In this document: piece by piece, positions 33,290-41,854 of the stretch | How positions within the stretch are numbered: position 1 is the first letter of the stretch | Layout: the number at the start of each line of letters is the position of its first letter | Origin: Mycolicibacterium rhodesiae JS60 | GTDB lineage: Bacteria > Actinomycetota > Actinomycetes > Mycobacteriales > Mycobacteriaceae | NCBI GenBank assembly: GCA_000230935.2 | Contig: AGIQ01000007.1 | Span: 156,242-220,241, forward strand | DNA length: 64,000 nucleotides | Reading direction: 5' to 3' | The notes under the pieces: generated by a model | The model's database searches: none | Told to the model about the DNA's origin: nothing | What the model saw: the letters and a program-made list of their open reading frames with translations, nothing else | Made by a program: the position numbers and the translations under genes

Positions 33290-33907
33290 ATCGCCCCCTC
33301 CGACCGCTTCCGACAGCGCAGGCAGCCGAAACAACTCAGGTCCGCCGAGACCCGGCAACGCATCGTTGATGCGGCTGCTCAGATTTTCGCCGAATACGGC
33401 TACGCCGCGGGAACCACCAACCGCATCGCCGAGCGCGCCGGGATGTCGATCGGCTCCGTGTACCAATACTTTCCCAACAAGGACGCAGTGCTGCGGGCGT
33501 TGATGCAGGCGCATGCCGACGCCGGAGCACGATTGATCGCCGGGCGGATCGCCAACGGACTGCCTCCGGCTGTGGATGACGTCCTACGGGTGTTCGTCCG
33601 AGCGACGATCGACAATCACCGCGACGATCCACGGCTTCATCGCGTGCTGTTCGAGGAGGCGCCGCGCGCACCGGAGTTCCTGGCCCACATCCACGATATG
33701 GAGCGACAAGCCGTCGAGGCCGCCGCGGCCCTACTCGAGGCGTATCCGAGCGCTCGGACCGGTCGCCTTACCGCTCATGTCGTGGTGACAACCATCGAGT
33801 CGCTCGTGCACCGGCTCGTAACGACGCAACTACCGGTCAATCTCGATGAACTCGAAAATGAAATCGTGCTCCTTCTCGGGCGATACCTACGGGACGACGA
33901 CCAATAG
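33290..33907 (+). CDS. TetR-family regulator with a non-canonical start codon
   Basis: About 205 residues if started at ATC 33290, six bases after the strong ribosome site AGGGGAGG (33276-33283). The N-terminal HTH is complete in this frame (ETRQRIVDAAAQIFAEYGYAAGTTNRIAERAGMSIGSVYQYFPNKDAVL). The frame is closed upstream by TGA at 33260, and no ATG, GTG or TTG occurs before ATG 33443. That ATG lies inside the recognition helix and would remove half of the DNA-binding domain. Options are an ATC (or ACG 33287) start, a sequencing error, or a decayed start. The ligand domain is typical and short. Likely regulates the divergent SRPBCC gene. Confidence 0.75.
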   Translation: MAPSDRFRQRRQPKQLRSAETRQRIVDAAAQIFAEYGYAAGTTNRIAERAGMSIGSVYQYFPNKDAVLRALMQAHADAGARLIAGRIANGLPPAVDDVLRVFVRATIDNHRDDPRLHRVLFEEAPRAPEFLAHIHDMERQAVEAAAALLEAYPSARTGRLTAHVVVTTIESLVHRLVTTQLPVNLDELENEIVLLLGRYLRDDDQ

Positions 33908-34044
33908 TCGTTGCACCGCAGGCACTTTCGTATTCGTTCAGCACCGCGCCAATAGGCTGCGTATCTAGTTGGGCGATAACGGTCCAGCGGGCGAACTCTT
34001 CTGCCAGGATATGGACGTCAACGCCGCGGGCTGGAGGGGACGCG

Positions 34045-36327
34045 TTGCCGTTTACGAGCCGCCGCCTGCGTAGCGGACTATCTGCCGCCGTCGTCGCCGC
34101 GGCAGGGTTCAACGCGCTCGGTCTGTGGGGTGTCGTGACGGCGCAACGCGTCCAGTTCGTCATCGAAGCAATCCTATGTGTGAGCGCGTTGGTCGTCGGG
34201 TTGGTGGTGGTGCGTCGGGTGACCGGTCTGTCGCGCTGGTGGAGAGTCACCCTGCTCGCGGCGATCGCCGTTTACCTGGCCGCCGAGTACCTCTCCCGGT
34301 TGGGCCACGCTCCAGACCTCAGCCCGACCGCGCCGGCACTGGCCATTGCCGGCTACTTTGTCGCCGGCTTGTTGTTCGCCTCGTCGATGGTGCTTCTGGT
34401 CCGAGCCGGCCACGACGGCGACACCAGAACATCGGTACGGACCTGGCCGGGGGTCATCACCACCGTCCTCGACGGTCTACTGGCGACGCTTGCGTTCTCC
34501 CACCTGGTGTACGTCGCCAGGCTGGGTGCCATGGACGGCGCGGCGCTGCCCCGGTCGACCAACTCCGTCGTCGTCGTCGGCATCGCCGCGGTCGAGCTCG
34601 TAACGGTCGTGGGCGCCGTCCTGCTTGCGATGTGGTATCCGCCATACCGGCCGGGCCGGACGAACTACATGCTGCTCGCGGGCTCGGTGATCACGCTGAC
34701 GTCCGCCGACCGGTTGCTCGCCTACTTCCGCAGCGTCGACGTGGCGGGGAGGGATTTGTGGATCGGCGTCGGATTCGTCATTGCTCCGTTGCTGATCACG
34801 TTGAGCCTGCTCGAATATCCGCCGCGAGCGCGGCCGCATCGCGACGAGTCGGAAGAGCCGACCAACTGGGCACAGCTGACCCTGCCCTATGTGGGTTTCA
34901 TGGGCAGCACCGCTCTGCTGACGTTCCATATACTCATCGGCGCCAGGGTCGACCCGGTCTTCATCAGCACCTACCTTGCGATGGCGTTGCTTGTCGCAAC
35001 GCGCTATGTGGTGGCGATGCGGGTGCAACGGATGTTGACCAAACAGCTCCTCGACGCCAAGCGCCGGCTGGCCCATCAGGCGCACCACGACGCCTTGACC
35101 GGCCTGCCCAATCGATTGTTGTTGGCGCAACGGCTCGACCAGGCAATACGCGACGGGCCATTCGTCTTGATATTCGTCGACATCGACGACTTCAAAGTGG
35201 TCAACGACAGATTCGGGCATGCCGCCGGCGACGAACTGCTGTGCGCGATCAGCGCACGCCTGCAGAGTTGTCTCGGTCCGGAGGACACGCTGGCCCGGAT
35301 CGGCGGAGACGAGTTCGCCATCCTGATCGCCGGGGCGGTCGGAGCACCTGAGATCGTGGCCGACCAGCTGCGGGTGGCGTTGCGGAGCCCGTTCTCGGTG
35401 CACGGCACTTCGGTGCGGGTGCGGGCAAGCATGGGCCTGGTCAGTCCCGGATCTGATGGTGTACCACCAACATCCGACGATCTACTCCGACAAGCCGACA
35501 ACTCGATGTACACCGGAAAGCGGCTGGGCAAGGACACCGCAGTGGTGTATCGGCCGCCGTTCAGTGTGTCGGAGGATTTTCCGACTGCGCTTCGGCAAGC
35601 GAATGGTGATGCTCCACAAGGGTTCCAGCTCAAGTATCAGCCGATAGTCGTTCTGCCACATGGCAATCCGATCGCTGTTGAGGCGCTTGCCCGGTGGACG
35701 GCACCCAGCGGAATACAGATCCCGCCACAGACCTTCGTATCGCTGGCCGAAGCCAACGGGATGGGCGCCCAACTCGACGCCCTGGTCCTCGATCAAGCCT
35801 GCGCGCAGATCAAAGTGGCCGGCCTGGATCTCGACGTCCACATCAACATCGGCGCGGCGCGGCTCGGCAGCGTGGAGTTCGAGCATGTCGTGAGCCGCAC
35901 GCTCGCGCGGCATCTGCTGCCTCCACACCGACTCGTCCTGGAGATCACCGAGACGGTGCCGATCGTCGATCTCGCCGAAGGGGCCGCCGCCATCAGACGG
36001 TTGAACGAACTCGGCGTGCGGGTTGCCCTGGACGATTTCGGCGCGGGTTACAACTCGCTGACGTACCTGCACGAGCTGCCCGTTCAGATCGTGAAGCTTG
36101 ATCGTGGGCTCGCCATGGGCGTCGAGCCGGAACGCAACCTGTTGCTGTACCGCTCGGTCACCGGTCTCTGTGAGGCGTTGGGCCTCAACGTGATTGCCGA
36201 AGGAATCGAAACCGCCGACCAGGCGGAGACGATCTTCATGGCCGGATGCGGACTGGCACAAGGCCATCTCTTCGGGCCGGCATCCACGCTCGCAGACATC
36301 GCGGACGCGGCCGTCAAACCTTACTGA
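34045..36327 (+). CDS. Membrane GGDEF-EAL cyclic-di-GMP protein
   Basis: 760 residues. About eight transmembrane helices (residues 10-290) form the sensor. The GGDEF domain (about 335-500) has an intact RIGGDEF active site but GPED in place of the RxxD inhibitory site. The EAL domain (about 520-755) keeps its key elements: VEALARW, HINIGA, LEITET, LDDFGAGYNSL, KLDRGLA, AEGIET, QGHLFG. It may make and break c-di-GMP. TTG start after GGAGGGG. Its last seven bases overlap the convergent NADH dehydrogenase gene. A second protein of the same design lies about 5.5 kb downstream. Confidence 0.9.
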   Translation: MPFTSRRLRSGLSAAVVAAAGFNALGLWGVVTAQRVQFVIEAILCVSALVVGLVVVRRVTGLSRWWRVTLLAAIAVYLAAEYLSRLGHAPDLSPTAPALAIAGYFVAGLLFASSMVLLVRAGHDGDTRTSVRTWPGVITTVLDGLLATLAFSHLVYVARLGAMDGAALPRSTNSVVVVGIAAVELVTVVGAVLLAMWYPPYRPGRTNYMLLAGSVITLTSADRLLAYFRSVDVAGRDLWIGVGFVIAPLLITLSLLEYPPRARPHRDESEEPTNWAQLTLPYVGFMGSTALLTFHILIGARVDPVFISTYLAMALLVATRYVVAMRVQRMLTKQLLDAKRRLAHQAHHDALTGLPNRLLLAQRLDQAIRDGPFVLIFVDIDDFKVVNDRFGHAAGDELLCAISARLQSCLGPEDTLARIGGDEFAILIAGAVGAPEIVADQLRVALRSPFSVHGTSVRVRASMGLVSPGSDGVPPTSDDLLRQADNSMYTGKRLGKDTAVVYRPPFSVSEDFPTALRQANGDAPQGFQLKYQPIVVLPHGNPIAVEALARWTAPSGIQIPPQTFVSLAEANGMGAQLDALVLDQACAQIKVAGLDLDVHINIGAARLGSVEFEHVVSRTLARHLLPPHRLVLEITETVPIVDLAEGAAAIRRLNELGVRVALDDFGAGYNSLTYLHELPVQIVKLDRGLAMGVEPERNLLLYRSVTGLCEALGLNVIAEGIETADQAETIFMAGCGLAQGHLFGPASTLADIADAAVKPY

Positions 36328-37673
36328 GGTGGATCGAGTCTCGCGTGGTGCACGGGCGATTCCCACATGTAGGGCTCGTGACGATGCCCGGAGCCACCCA
36401 GGATGAACGTCCGGTCACTGCGGTCGCCTCGAGCGATGCTCACAATCCACGTTCCGACCGTGCTGAAACGGTTGCGCACGCCGGTAAGGAAGGCGATGTG
36501 GATGAAAGCCCATCCCAACCAACCGGCTATGCCCGTGAGCTTGACCGGCCCGGCCTGCAGCAGCGCATGTCCACGACTGATGTAGGCCGCCGACCCGAGA
36601 TCACGGTAGCGGAAGTTCTTGCGGGTGGTCCCGCCGAGATCGCGCTTGATGCAGGCGGCGGCGTGCAAGCCGCCCTGCATGGCGTTCTCCGCAACACCCG
36701 GTAATCCGTCGCGCCCGGCGAGGTCGCCGATGACGAACACCTCCGAACGCCCGGGCACCGACAGATCGGCGTCCACCGATATGCGTCCCGACCGGTCGAT
36801 CTTGGCGCCCAGCATTTCGGCGGCGTGCCGCGCGAACGGTACAGCTTCGACACCGGCCGTCCACAGCACGGTCCGGGTGGCGTAGTCCTTCGCGGGTCCA
36901 CCGTCTTTCGGAGTCACGGTCACCCCATCGCGCCGAACATCGGTCACGTGGACGCCCAGGTTGAGCTCCACGCCCAGCTTCTCAAGCACCCGTGACGCTT
37001 GTGTGCACAGGCCCGGTGTGAAGCCCTTGAGAATTCGGTCCCCGCCGTCAAACAGCAACACCCGCGCTTCCTGCGGTTCGATGCTGTGGAATTCGTTGGC
37101 CAGCGCACGGGTCGCGAGTTCCCTGATCTGCCCGGCCAATTCGACGCCGGTCGGTCCCGCGCCAGCGACAGCGAAGGTCAGCCACGGGTCCCGGTCAGGG
37201 CCAGGCGGGAGGGTCTCGGCGATCTCGAAGGCGGCGAACACCCGACGGCGGATACTGAGCGCATCATCGAGTGTTTTCATGCCGGGCGCCCAGGCGGCGA
37301 ACTGTTCGTTGCCGAAGTAGGACTGGCGCATGCCGGCCGCGATCACCAGGTAGTCGTAGTCCAGGTGGAAGGTCGTCTCATCGGGGCGGCGGGCCGTGAC
37401 GCGACGCGCCTCGGCGTCGAGTTCGATGGCTTCGCCGAGCAGGGTGGTCACGTTGCGGTGGTGTGCGAGTTCTTCACGCAGTGACCGGCTGATCTGCCCG
37501 ATACTCAACGTTCCCGTCGCACATTGATAGAGCAGCGGCTGGAACACGTGGCACGCAGCGCGATCCAGAAGCGTCACATCGACGTCGACGCGCCCGAGGC
37601 GCCGAGCACAGAACAGACCACCGAACCCACCGCCGATGATGAGTACCTTGGGGCGTTCATTGGCCGATGTCAT
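36321..37673 (-). CDS. ndh: Type II NADH dehydrogenase (FAD-dependent)
   Basis: 450 residues. FAD-binding VLIIGGGFGGLFCARRL at the N-terminus, NAD-binding FAVAGAGPTGVELAGQI near 165, FVIGDLAGRDGLPGVAENAMQGG near 310, and a C-terminal amphipathic membrane-anchoring region (AGWLGWAFIHIAFLTGVRNRFSTVGTWIVSI). It passes electrons from NADH to menaquinone without pumping protons. Mycobacteria often carry more than one copy (Ndh, NdhA); which one this is cannot be told by eye. Confidence 0.88.
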   Translation of the reverse strand: MTSANERPKVLIIGGGFGGLFCARRLGRVDVDVTLLDRAACHVFQPLLYQCATGTLSIGQISRSLREELAHHRNVTTLLGEAIELDAEARRVTARRPDETTFHLDYDYLVIAAGMRQSYFGNEQFAAWAPGMKTLDDALSIRRRVFAAFEIAETLPPGPDRDPWLTFAVAGAGPTGVELAGQIRELATRALANEFHSIEPQEARVLLFDGGDRILKGFTPGLCTQASRVLEKLGVELNLGVHVTDVRRDGVTVTPKDGGPAKDYATRTVLWTAGVEAVPFARHAAEMLGAKIDRSGRISVDADLSVPGRSEVFVIGDLAGRDGLPGVAENAMQGGLHAAACIKRDLGGTTRKNFRYRDLGSAAYISRGHALLQAGPVKLTGIAGWLGWAFIHIAFLTGVRNRFSTVGTWIVSIARGDRSDRTFILGGSGHRHEPYMWESPVHHARLDPPQ

Positions 37674-37719
37674 GACTAGTTCGTACCCGTTTCATCAAGC
37701 GAGATTCATTTGGGATGGC

Positions 37720-38931
37720 TCAGGCCGCGGACTTCTCCAAAATATGGACACCGCAGGCTGATCCGAGGCCGATGACGTGTGCCAGGCCCACTGCGGCGTT
37801 CTCGATCTGGCGATCTCCGGCCTCGCCGCGCAGGTGGTGACAGATCTCCCAGATGTTGGCAATGCCTGTCGCGGCGATGGGATGCCCCTTGGACTGCAGC
37901 CCGCCGGAGACGTTGACCGGTGTCGAGCCGTCGCGCCACGTGGCGCCGGAGTTGAAAAAGTCCGCGGCACCGCCCTGTTCGCACAGCATCAGGTTGTCGT
38001 AGTGGACCAACTCGGCCGTGGCGAAGCAGTCGTGCAGCTCGACGAGGTCCAGATCGCTCGGGCCGACGCCGGCCTGTTCATAGGCGGTGGCGGCAGCATT
38101 GCGGGTCAGGGTGTTGACGTTGGGCAGCACCTGACAGCCTGCTTCGTAGGGATCGGTGGTCAGCACCGAGGCCGACACCTTCACCGCACGCCGACGCTGG
38201 TCGAGCGACAGGGATTTCAACGTCTCACCGTTGCAGACGATGGCGGCGGCCGCGCCATCGCAGTTGGCTGAGCACATCGGGCGGGTGTTGGGGTAGGCGA
38301 TCATGACGTCGTTCATGATCTGTTCCAGCGTGAACCGCTTCTGGTAGGCGGCAAGCGGATTCAACGTCGAATGGGCATGGTTCTTCTCGCTGATCTTGGC
38401 GAAGAGCTCGAAGCTGGTGCCGCCGTATTTGTGGCCGTACTCGTTCCCGATCTGAGCGAACACGCCGGGCATGGACTCGGTGCCGATCCGCCCGTCGATG
38501 GGTGCCACCGCGCCATAGCGACCTGATGGTTCCCACACCGCGGCATCGTCTTTCTTGCGGCCACCGGCACCGAGAAGGCCTGCGCCAGAGAGCTTTTCCA
38601 CCCCGACGGCCATGCCGTAGCGAACCTCGCCGGCCTTGACGGCCATGATCGCCGTTCGCAGTGCGGTGGCGCCGGTAGCGCACGCGTTGGCCACGTTGTA
38701 CACCGGGATACCGGTCTGGCCGATCTGCTTTTGCAGTTGCTGGCCGATTCCGGCACTGGCATTCATCAGGTTACCGGCGGCCAGCACCCCGATGTCGGCC
38801 ATGGTGATGCCGGCGTCGGCAAGCGCGCCCGTCGCAGCCTCGGCGGCCAGGTCGATCGTGTCCTTGTCGGCGTGCTTGCCGAATTTGGTCATTCGGATAC
38901 CGAGGATCCAGATCTCGTCACTGGCACTCAT
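37720..38931 (-). CDS. Thiolase-family (SCP-x/lipid-transfer type) acetyltransferase
   Basis: 403 residues with the thiolase-like nucleophile Cys84 (NVANACATGATALRTA), the His region GGLQSKGHPIAATG, and GLGSACGVHILE at the C-terminus. It belongs to the Ltp-type group, many of which act as retro-aldolases or thiolases on steroid or branched acyl-CoA. The ATG has AAGGAG upstream. The DUF35 protein gene precedes it by 35 bases, the usual Ltp-DUF35 partnership seen in steroid side-chain degradation. Confidence 0.88.
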   Translation of the reverse strand: MSASDEIWILGIRMTKFGKHADKDTIDLAAEAATGALADAGITMADIGVLAAGNLMNASAGIGQQLQKQIGQTGIPVYNVANACATGATALRTAIMAVKAGEVRYGMAVGVEKLSGAGLLGAGGRKKDDAAVWEPSGRYGAVAPIDGRIGTESMPGVFAQIGNEYGHKYGGTSFELFAKISEKNHAHSTLNPLAAYQKRFTLEQIMNDVMIAYPNTRPMCSANCDGAAAAIVCNGETLKSLSLDQRRRAVKVSASVLTTDPYEAGCQVLPNVNTLTRNAAATAYEQAGVGPSDLDLVELHDCFATAELVHYDNLMLCEQGGAADFFNSGATWRDGSTPVNVSGGLQSKGHPIAATGIANIWEICHHLRGEAGDRQIENAAVGLAHVIGLGSACGVHILEKSAA

Positions 38932-38966
38932 CGCATCTCCTTGGCAGGGCTGGGGTAGTGGGGCAG

Positions 38967-39365
38967 TCAGGCGACGGGCTCGAAGCCGAAGCCGATGGCC
39001 TCGGTGCCGTTTGCGTCGGCGCCGAGCGAGTAGGTGCTCAGGCGCACCTTCATCCCGTCGCTTACGTGCTTGGGATCGGGCTCGACGTTGACCAGGTTGG
39101 CGCGCACCTGGGTACCGTCGCAGTCGACCACGGAGGCCACGAAGGGAACCGGCACACCCGGCGCGGCAAAGGTGACGATGGTGAACGTCCGTACCGTGCC
39201 TTCGGTCGCCACTGGGACCGTCGTGAACTCGGTGGCGAAACAGCCCGCGCAGGCATTGCGCCTGTCGAAGAACCGAGCCCCGCAGGCGGTGCATTCATGG
39301 GCCACGAGATGGGGTGCACCGTCATCGAGCACCAGGTAGTCGACCACCGGGATCTGCTCGGCCAT
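38967..39365 (-). CDS. DUF35 OB-fold protein with zinc ribbon
   Basis: 132 residues. N-terminal rubredoxin-like zinc ribbon (CTACGARFFDRRNACAGC) and a C-terminal OB fold (GTVRTFTIVTFAAPGVPVPFVASVVDCDG, VRANLVNVEPDPKHVSDGMKVRL). DUF35 proteins bind and activate thiolase-like partners or act with MaoC hydratases. It is first gene of the two-gene operon with the thiolase-like enzyme. Confidence 0.88.
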   Translation of the reverse strand: MAEQIPVVDYLVLDDGAPHLVAHECTACGARFFDRRNACAGCFATEFTTVPVATEGTVRTFTIVTFAAPGVPVPFVASVVDCDGTQVRANLVNVEPDPKHVSDGMKVRLSTYSLGADANGTEAIGFGFEPVA

Positions 39366-39493
39366 GTGAACCTCCGTTCGTATGTCTCAGTGACGCTAGC
39401 GAGTGCTCGGCGGGAGTGAAATGCCGGGGTTCGGATTCACCATCCCAGGCGCCACTTGCGCGGGCGGGAACCAGGAGCGCATGCTTTCCGATC

Positions 39494-39964
39494 ATGCCGG
39501 TCACCATTGTTGACGCGGGACCCAACCAAGTCAGCCGCTCCATCGAAGTCAATGCGCCTGCGGCCGAACTGTTCGCCATGGTCGCCGACCCTCGCCGCCA
39601 CCACGAATTGGACGGTTCCGACACCGTCAGTGACAACATCAAGTGTCCAGACAACATCGCCCTCGGTTCGCGATTCACGACCGGGATGAAAATGTTCGGG
39701 GTGCCCTACCGGATCACCAGCACCGTCACGGCTCTCACACCCGACGAGCTGTTCGAGTGGCGCCACCCGTTCGGACATCGCTGGCGTTGGGAGTTCGCCA
39801 CTCTCGCACCCACTCTCACGCGGGTGACCGAGACGTTCGACTACCGCGACACCGGCCCCATCAAGGACACGTTGAAGTACTACGAGCGCATGGGTTTCGC
39901 CACAGCCAATGCGAGAGGTATCGAGGCCACGCTGACCAAGTTGGCCGCGCGCTATAGCCGTTGA
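39494..39964 (+). CDS. SRPBCC-fold protein
   Basis: 156 residues (VSRSIEVNAPAAELFAMVADPRRHHELDGSDTV, FGVPYRITSTVTALTPDELFEWRHPFGHRWRWEFATLAPTLTRVTETFDYRD). It has a START-like pocket for a hydrophobic ligand; function unknown. No ribosome site lies at normal distance from this ATG: an AGGAG about 20 bases away fits an out-of-frame ATG at 39481 instead. Translation may be leaderless. Confidence 0.72.
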   Translation: MPVTIVDAGPNQVSRSIEVNAPAAELFAMVADPRRHHELDGSDTVSDNIKCPDNIALGSRFTTGMKMFGVPYRITSTVTALTPDELFEWRHPFGHRWRWEFATLAPTLTRVTETFDYRDTGPIKDTLKYYERMGFATANARGIEATLTKLAARYSR

Positions 39965-40076
39965 GGGCAAGTAGCTGCGCACGAGATGCAGACTCGCCAA
40001 GTTATTGAGAAGGTTCATTGACAATTGCGGCCTCACAGGTCAGAGTGCTAGGCGTCCATGGCACGAGAGGCAATCC

Positions 40077-41168
40077 ATGAGCACTGCTCCGCAGCTCAAC
40101 GAACTCGGCTATTACGCCGTGACCAGGCACCCCGCCGATGTCCGCGTGGCACTCCCTGAGGCTCGCGCGGCCGAGGCGCTCGGCTTGGGCTCCTGCCACA
40201 TCGGTGAACGCTTCACGATCAAGGACGCTGCGGTGCTTTCCGGTGCGCTCGCCGGTTGCAGCACAACCCTTGGCATCGCCCCATCGACGAACTACCAGAC
40301 CCGCCATCCCACCGTCACCGCGACAGTGGGATCGACCATGCACGCGCTCACGGAAGGCCGGTTCGCCATGGCCTTCGGGCGCGGGATGGCCGCATATTGG
40401 CAGGCGATCGGTCTTCCGGTCGTGACCGAGGCCCGGCTGCGTGATTTCTTCGGAATCCTGCGACGGCTGTGGGCCGGCGAAATCATCGTCGACCATGACG
40501 GCCCGGCAGGAAGGTGGCCGCTGCTGCGCCACGTGAGCGGATTGCCTGACGGGCCACCCATCGGGTTGGTGGCGGTTGGCCCCAAGACCATGGAACTCGC
40601 GGGCGAGATCGGTGATTTCGTTGTGCTGCATACCTTTTTCTCCGACGAGGCGACAACGGCGTCGGTGGCGGCGGTGCGCCGGGGAGCCGAGCGCGCGGGC
40701 AAGGATCCCGACAGCGTCCGGATCTGGACGTGCCTGGCAACAGTTCCCGACGCGTTGTCGCCCGAAGACCAGATGCGCCGTGGGGTCGGGCGGCTGGCGA
40801 CATATCTGCAGGCCTACCCGGACGTGCTGGCCTCTGCCAACGGCTGGGATCGGTCGACGTTCGACCGCATCAGGCAGTCCGCGCTGTTCACCGACGCAGC
40901 GGCCGCCGGACCCATCGATGCAAGTGCGTCCTACGAGACACTGCAGCGGATCGCCGAACTGATTCCCGCCGATTGGCTGGACTCGGTAGCCAAAGGATCG
41001 CCAGAAGATTGCGCGAAAACCATTGCCCGACAATATGACCTGGGCGTGCATTCGGTCATCATGCACGGTGCCAGTCCGCACGAGATCGCACCTGTTGTTC
41101 AGGCATACCGGGACGCACGCCCGACTCTGCGCCGGGCGGTCGCGGCGAATCCGGGGAGGTTCGCCTGA
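40077..41168 (+). CDS. LLM-class F420-dependent oxidoreductase
   Basis: 363 residues with the luciferase-like barrel (LPEARAAEALGLGSCHIGERFTIKDAAVLSGALAGCSTTLGIAPSTNYQTRHP, RFAMAFGRGMAAYW, IGLVAVGPKTMELAGEIGDFVVLHTFFSDE). Of the mycobacterial F420 family; substrate unknown. AGAGG precedes the ATG. The TetR gene starts 17 bases after it, so the two form an operon. Confidence 0.85.
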   Translation: MSTAPQLNELGYYAVTRHPADVRVALPEARAAEALGLGSCHIGERFTIKDAAVLSGALAGCSTTLGIAPSTNYQTRHPTVTATVGSTMHALTEGRFAMAFGRGMAAYWQAIGLPVVTEARLRDFFGILRRLWAGEIIVDHDGPAGRWPLLRHVSGLPDGPPIGLVAVGPKTMELAGEIGDFVVLHTFFSDEATTASVAAVRRGAERAGKDPDSVRIWTCLATVPDALSPEDQMRRGVGRLATYLQAYPDVLASANGWDRSTFDRIRQSALFTDAAAAGPIDASASYETLQRIAELIPADWLDSVAKGSPEDCAKTIARQYDLGVHSVIMHGASPHEIAPVVQAYRDARPTLRRAVAANPGRFA

Positions 41169-41185
41169 CCAGGTCTGGCAGGCCT

Positions 41186-41854
41186 GTGCAGGCCGACCGC
41201 GCCCGGAAGCAGTGGGAAGCCACGGTTCCCAGCGAAGTGCCCCAGTCGGCGGCGGGTACCCGACTGAATAAGCGGGGACTTCAGACCCGTGCGCGTCTGC
41301 TCGACGTCGCCATCCGCTGCCTGGCCGACAGCGGAGGCGAGCCAGTGTCGGCGAACCGCATCGCCAAAGACGCAGCGGTCACCTGGGGCACAGTGCAACA
41401 CCAATTCGGCGGCCTTGACGGCCTGTGGGTGGCGGTGATCACCGAAATCCATTCCCGCAGTTGGGATTTCAATTCAGAGACCTGGCCGAAACGCGCCCCC
41501 ACGTTGCGCGAACGGGTGGACACCGTCATCGACTCGGTGTGGAACTACCTGGACACCACCGAGGGCAAGGCGCTCACGGCGCTGCGCACCTCATTACCGG
41601 CGCGCCGTTCCGATGTCGCCGCCGAATATCCGCGTACGGCAGCCGCATTCGCGGCCCGCGAACTCGACTGGATTCAGGGCTTCGACTACCTGATGGACGG
41701 ACTCAACCTCGATCCGGACAAGCTCTACCGGGTCCGGTGCCTGCTGCCCGCCGCGATCCGGGGTCTGAGCAACGAACGACAGATCGGCTTCACCTCGGAT
41801 CTCGATATTGCCCGTGCGACGTTGGCCGACGCAGTGGTGGCATTGCTGGCCTAG
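41186..41854 (+). CDS. TetR-family regulator
   Basis: 222 residues with a TetR HTH at about 30-75 (GLQTRARLLDVAIRCLADSGGEPVSANRIAKDAAVTWGTVQHQFGGLDGLWVAV). GTG start. Co-directional and close to the LLM oxidoreductase gene, which it probably controls. Its last 65 bases are antisense to the 3' end of the second GGDEF-EAL gene, an unusually long convergent coding overlap. Confidence 0.85.
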   Translation: MQADRARKQWEATVPSEVPQSAAGTRLNKRGLQTRARLLDVAIRCLADSGGEPVSANRIAKDAAVTWGTVQHQFGGLDGLWVAVITEIHSRSWDFNSETWPKRAPTLRERVDTVIDSVWNYLDTTEGKALTALRTSLPARRSDVAAEYPRTAAAFAARELDWIQGFDYLMDGLNLDPDKLYRVRCLLPAAIRGLSNERQIGFTSDLDIARATLADAVVALLA

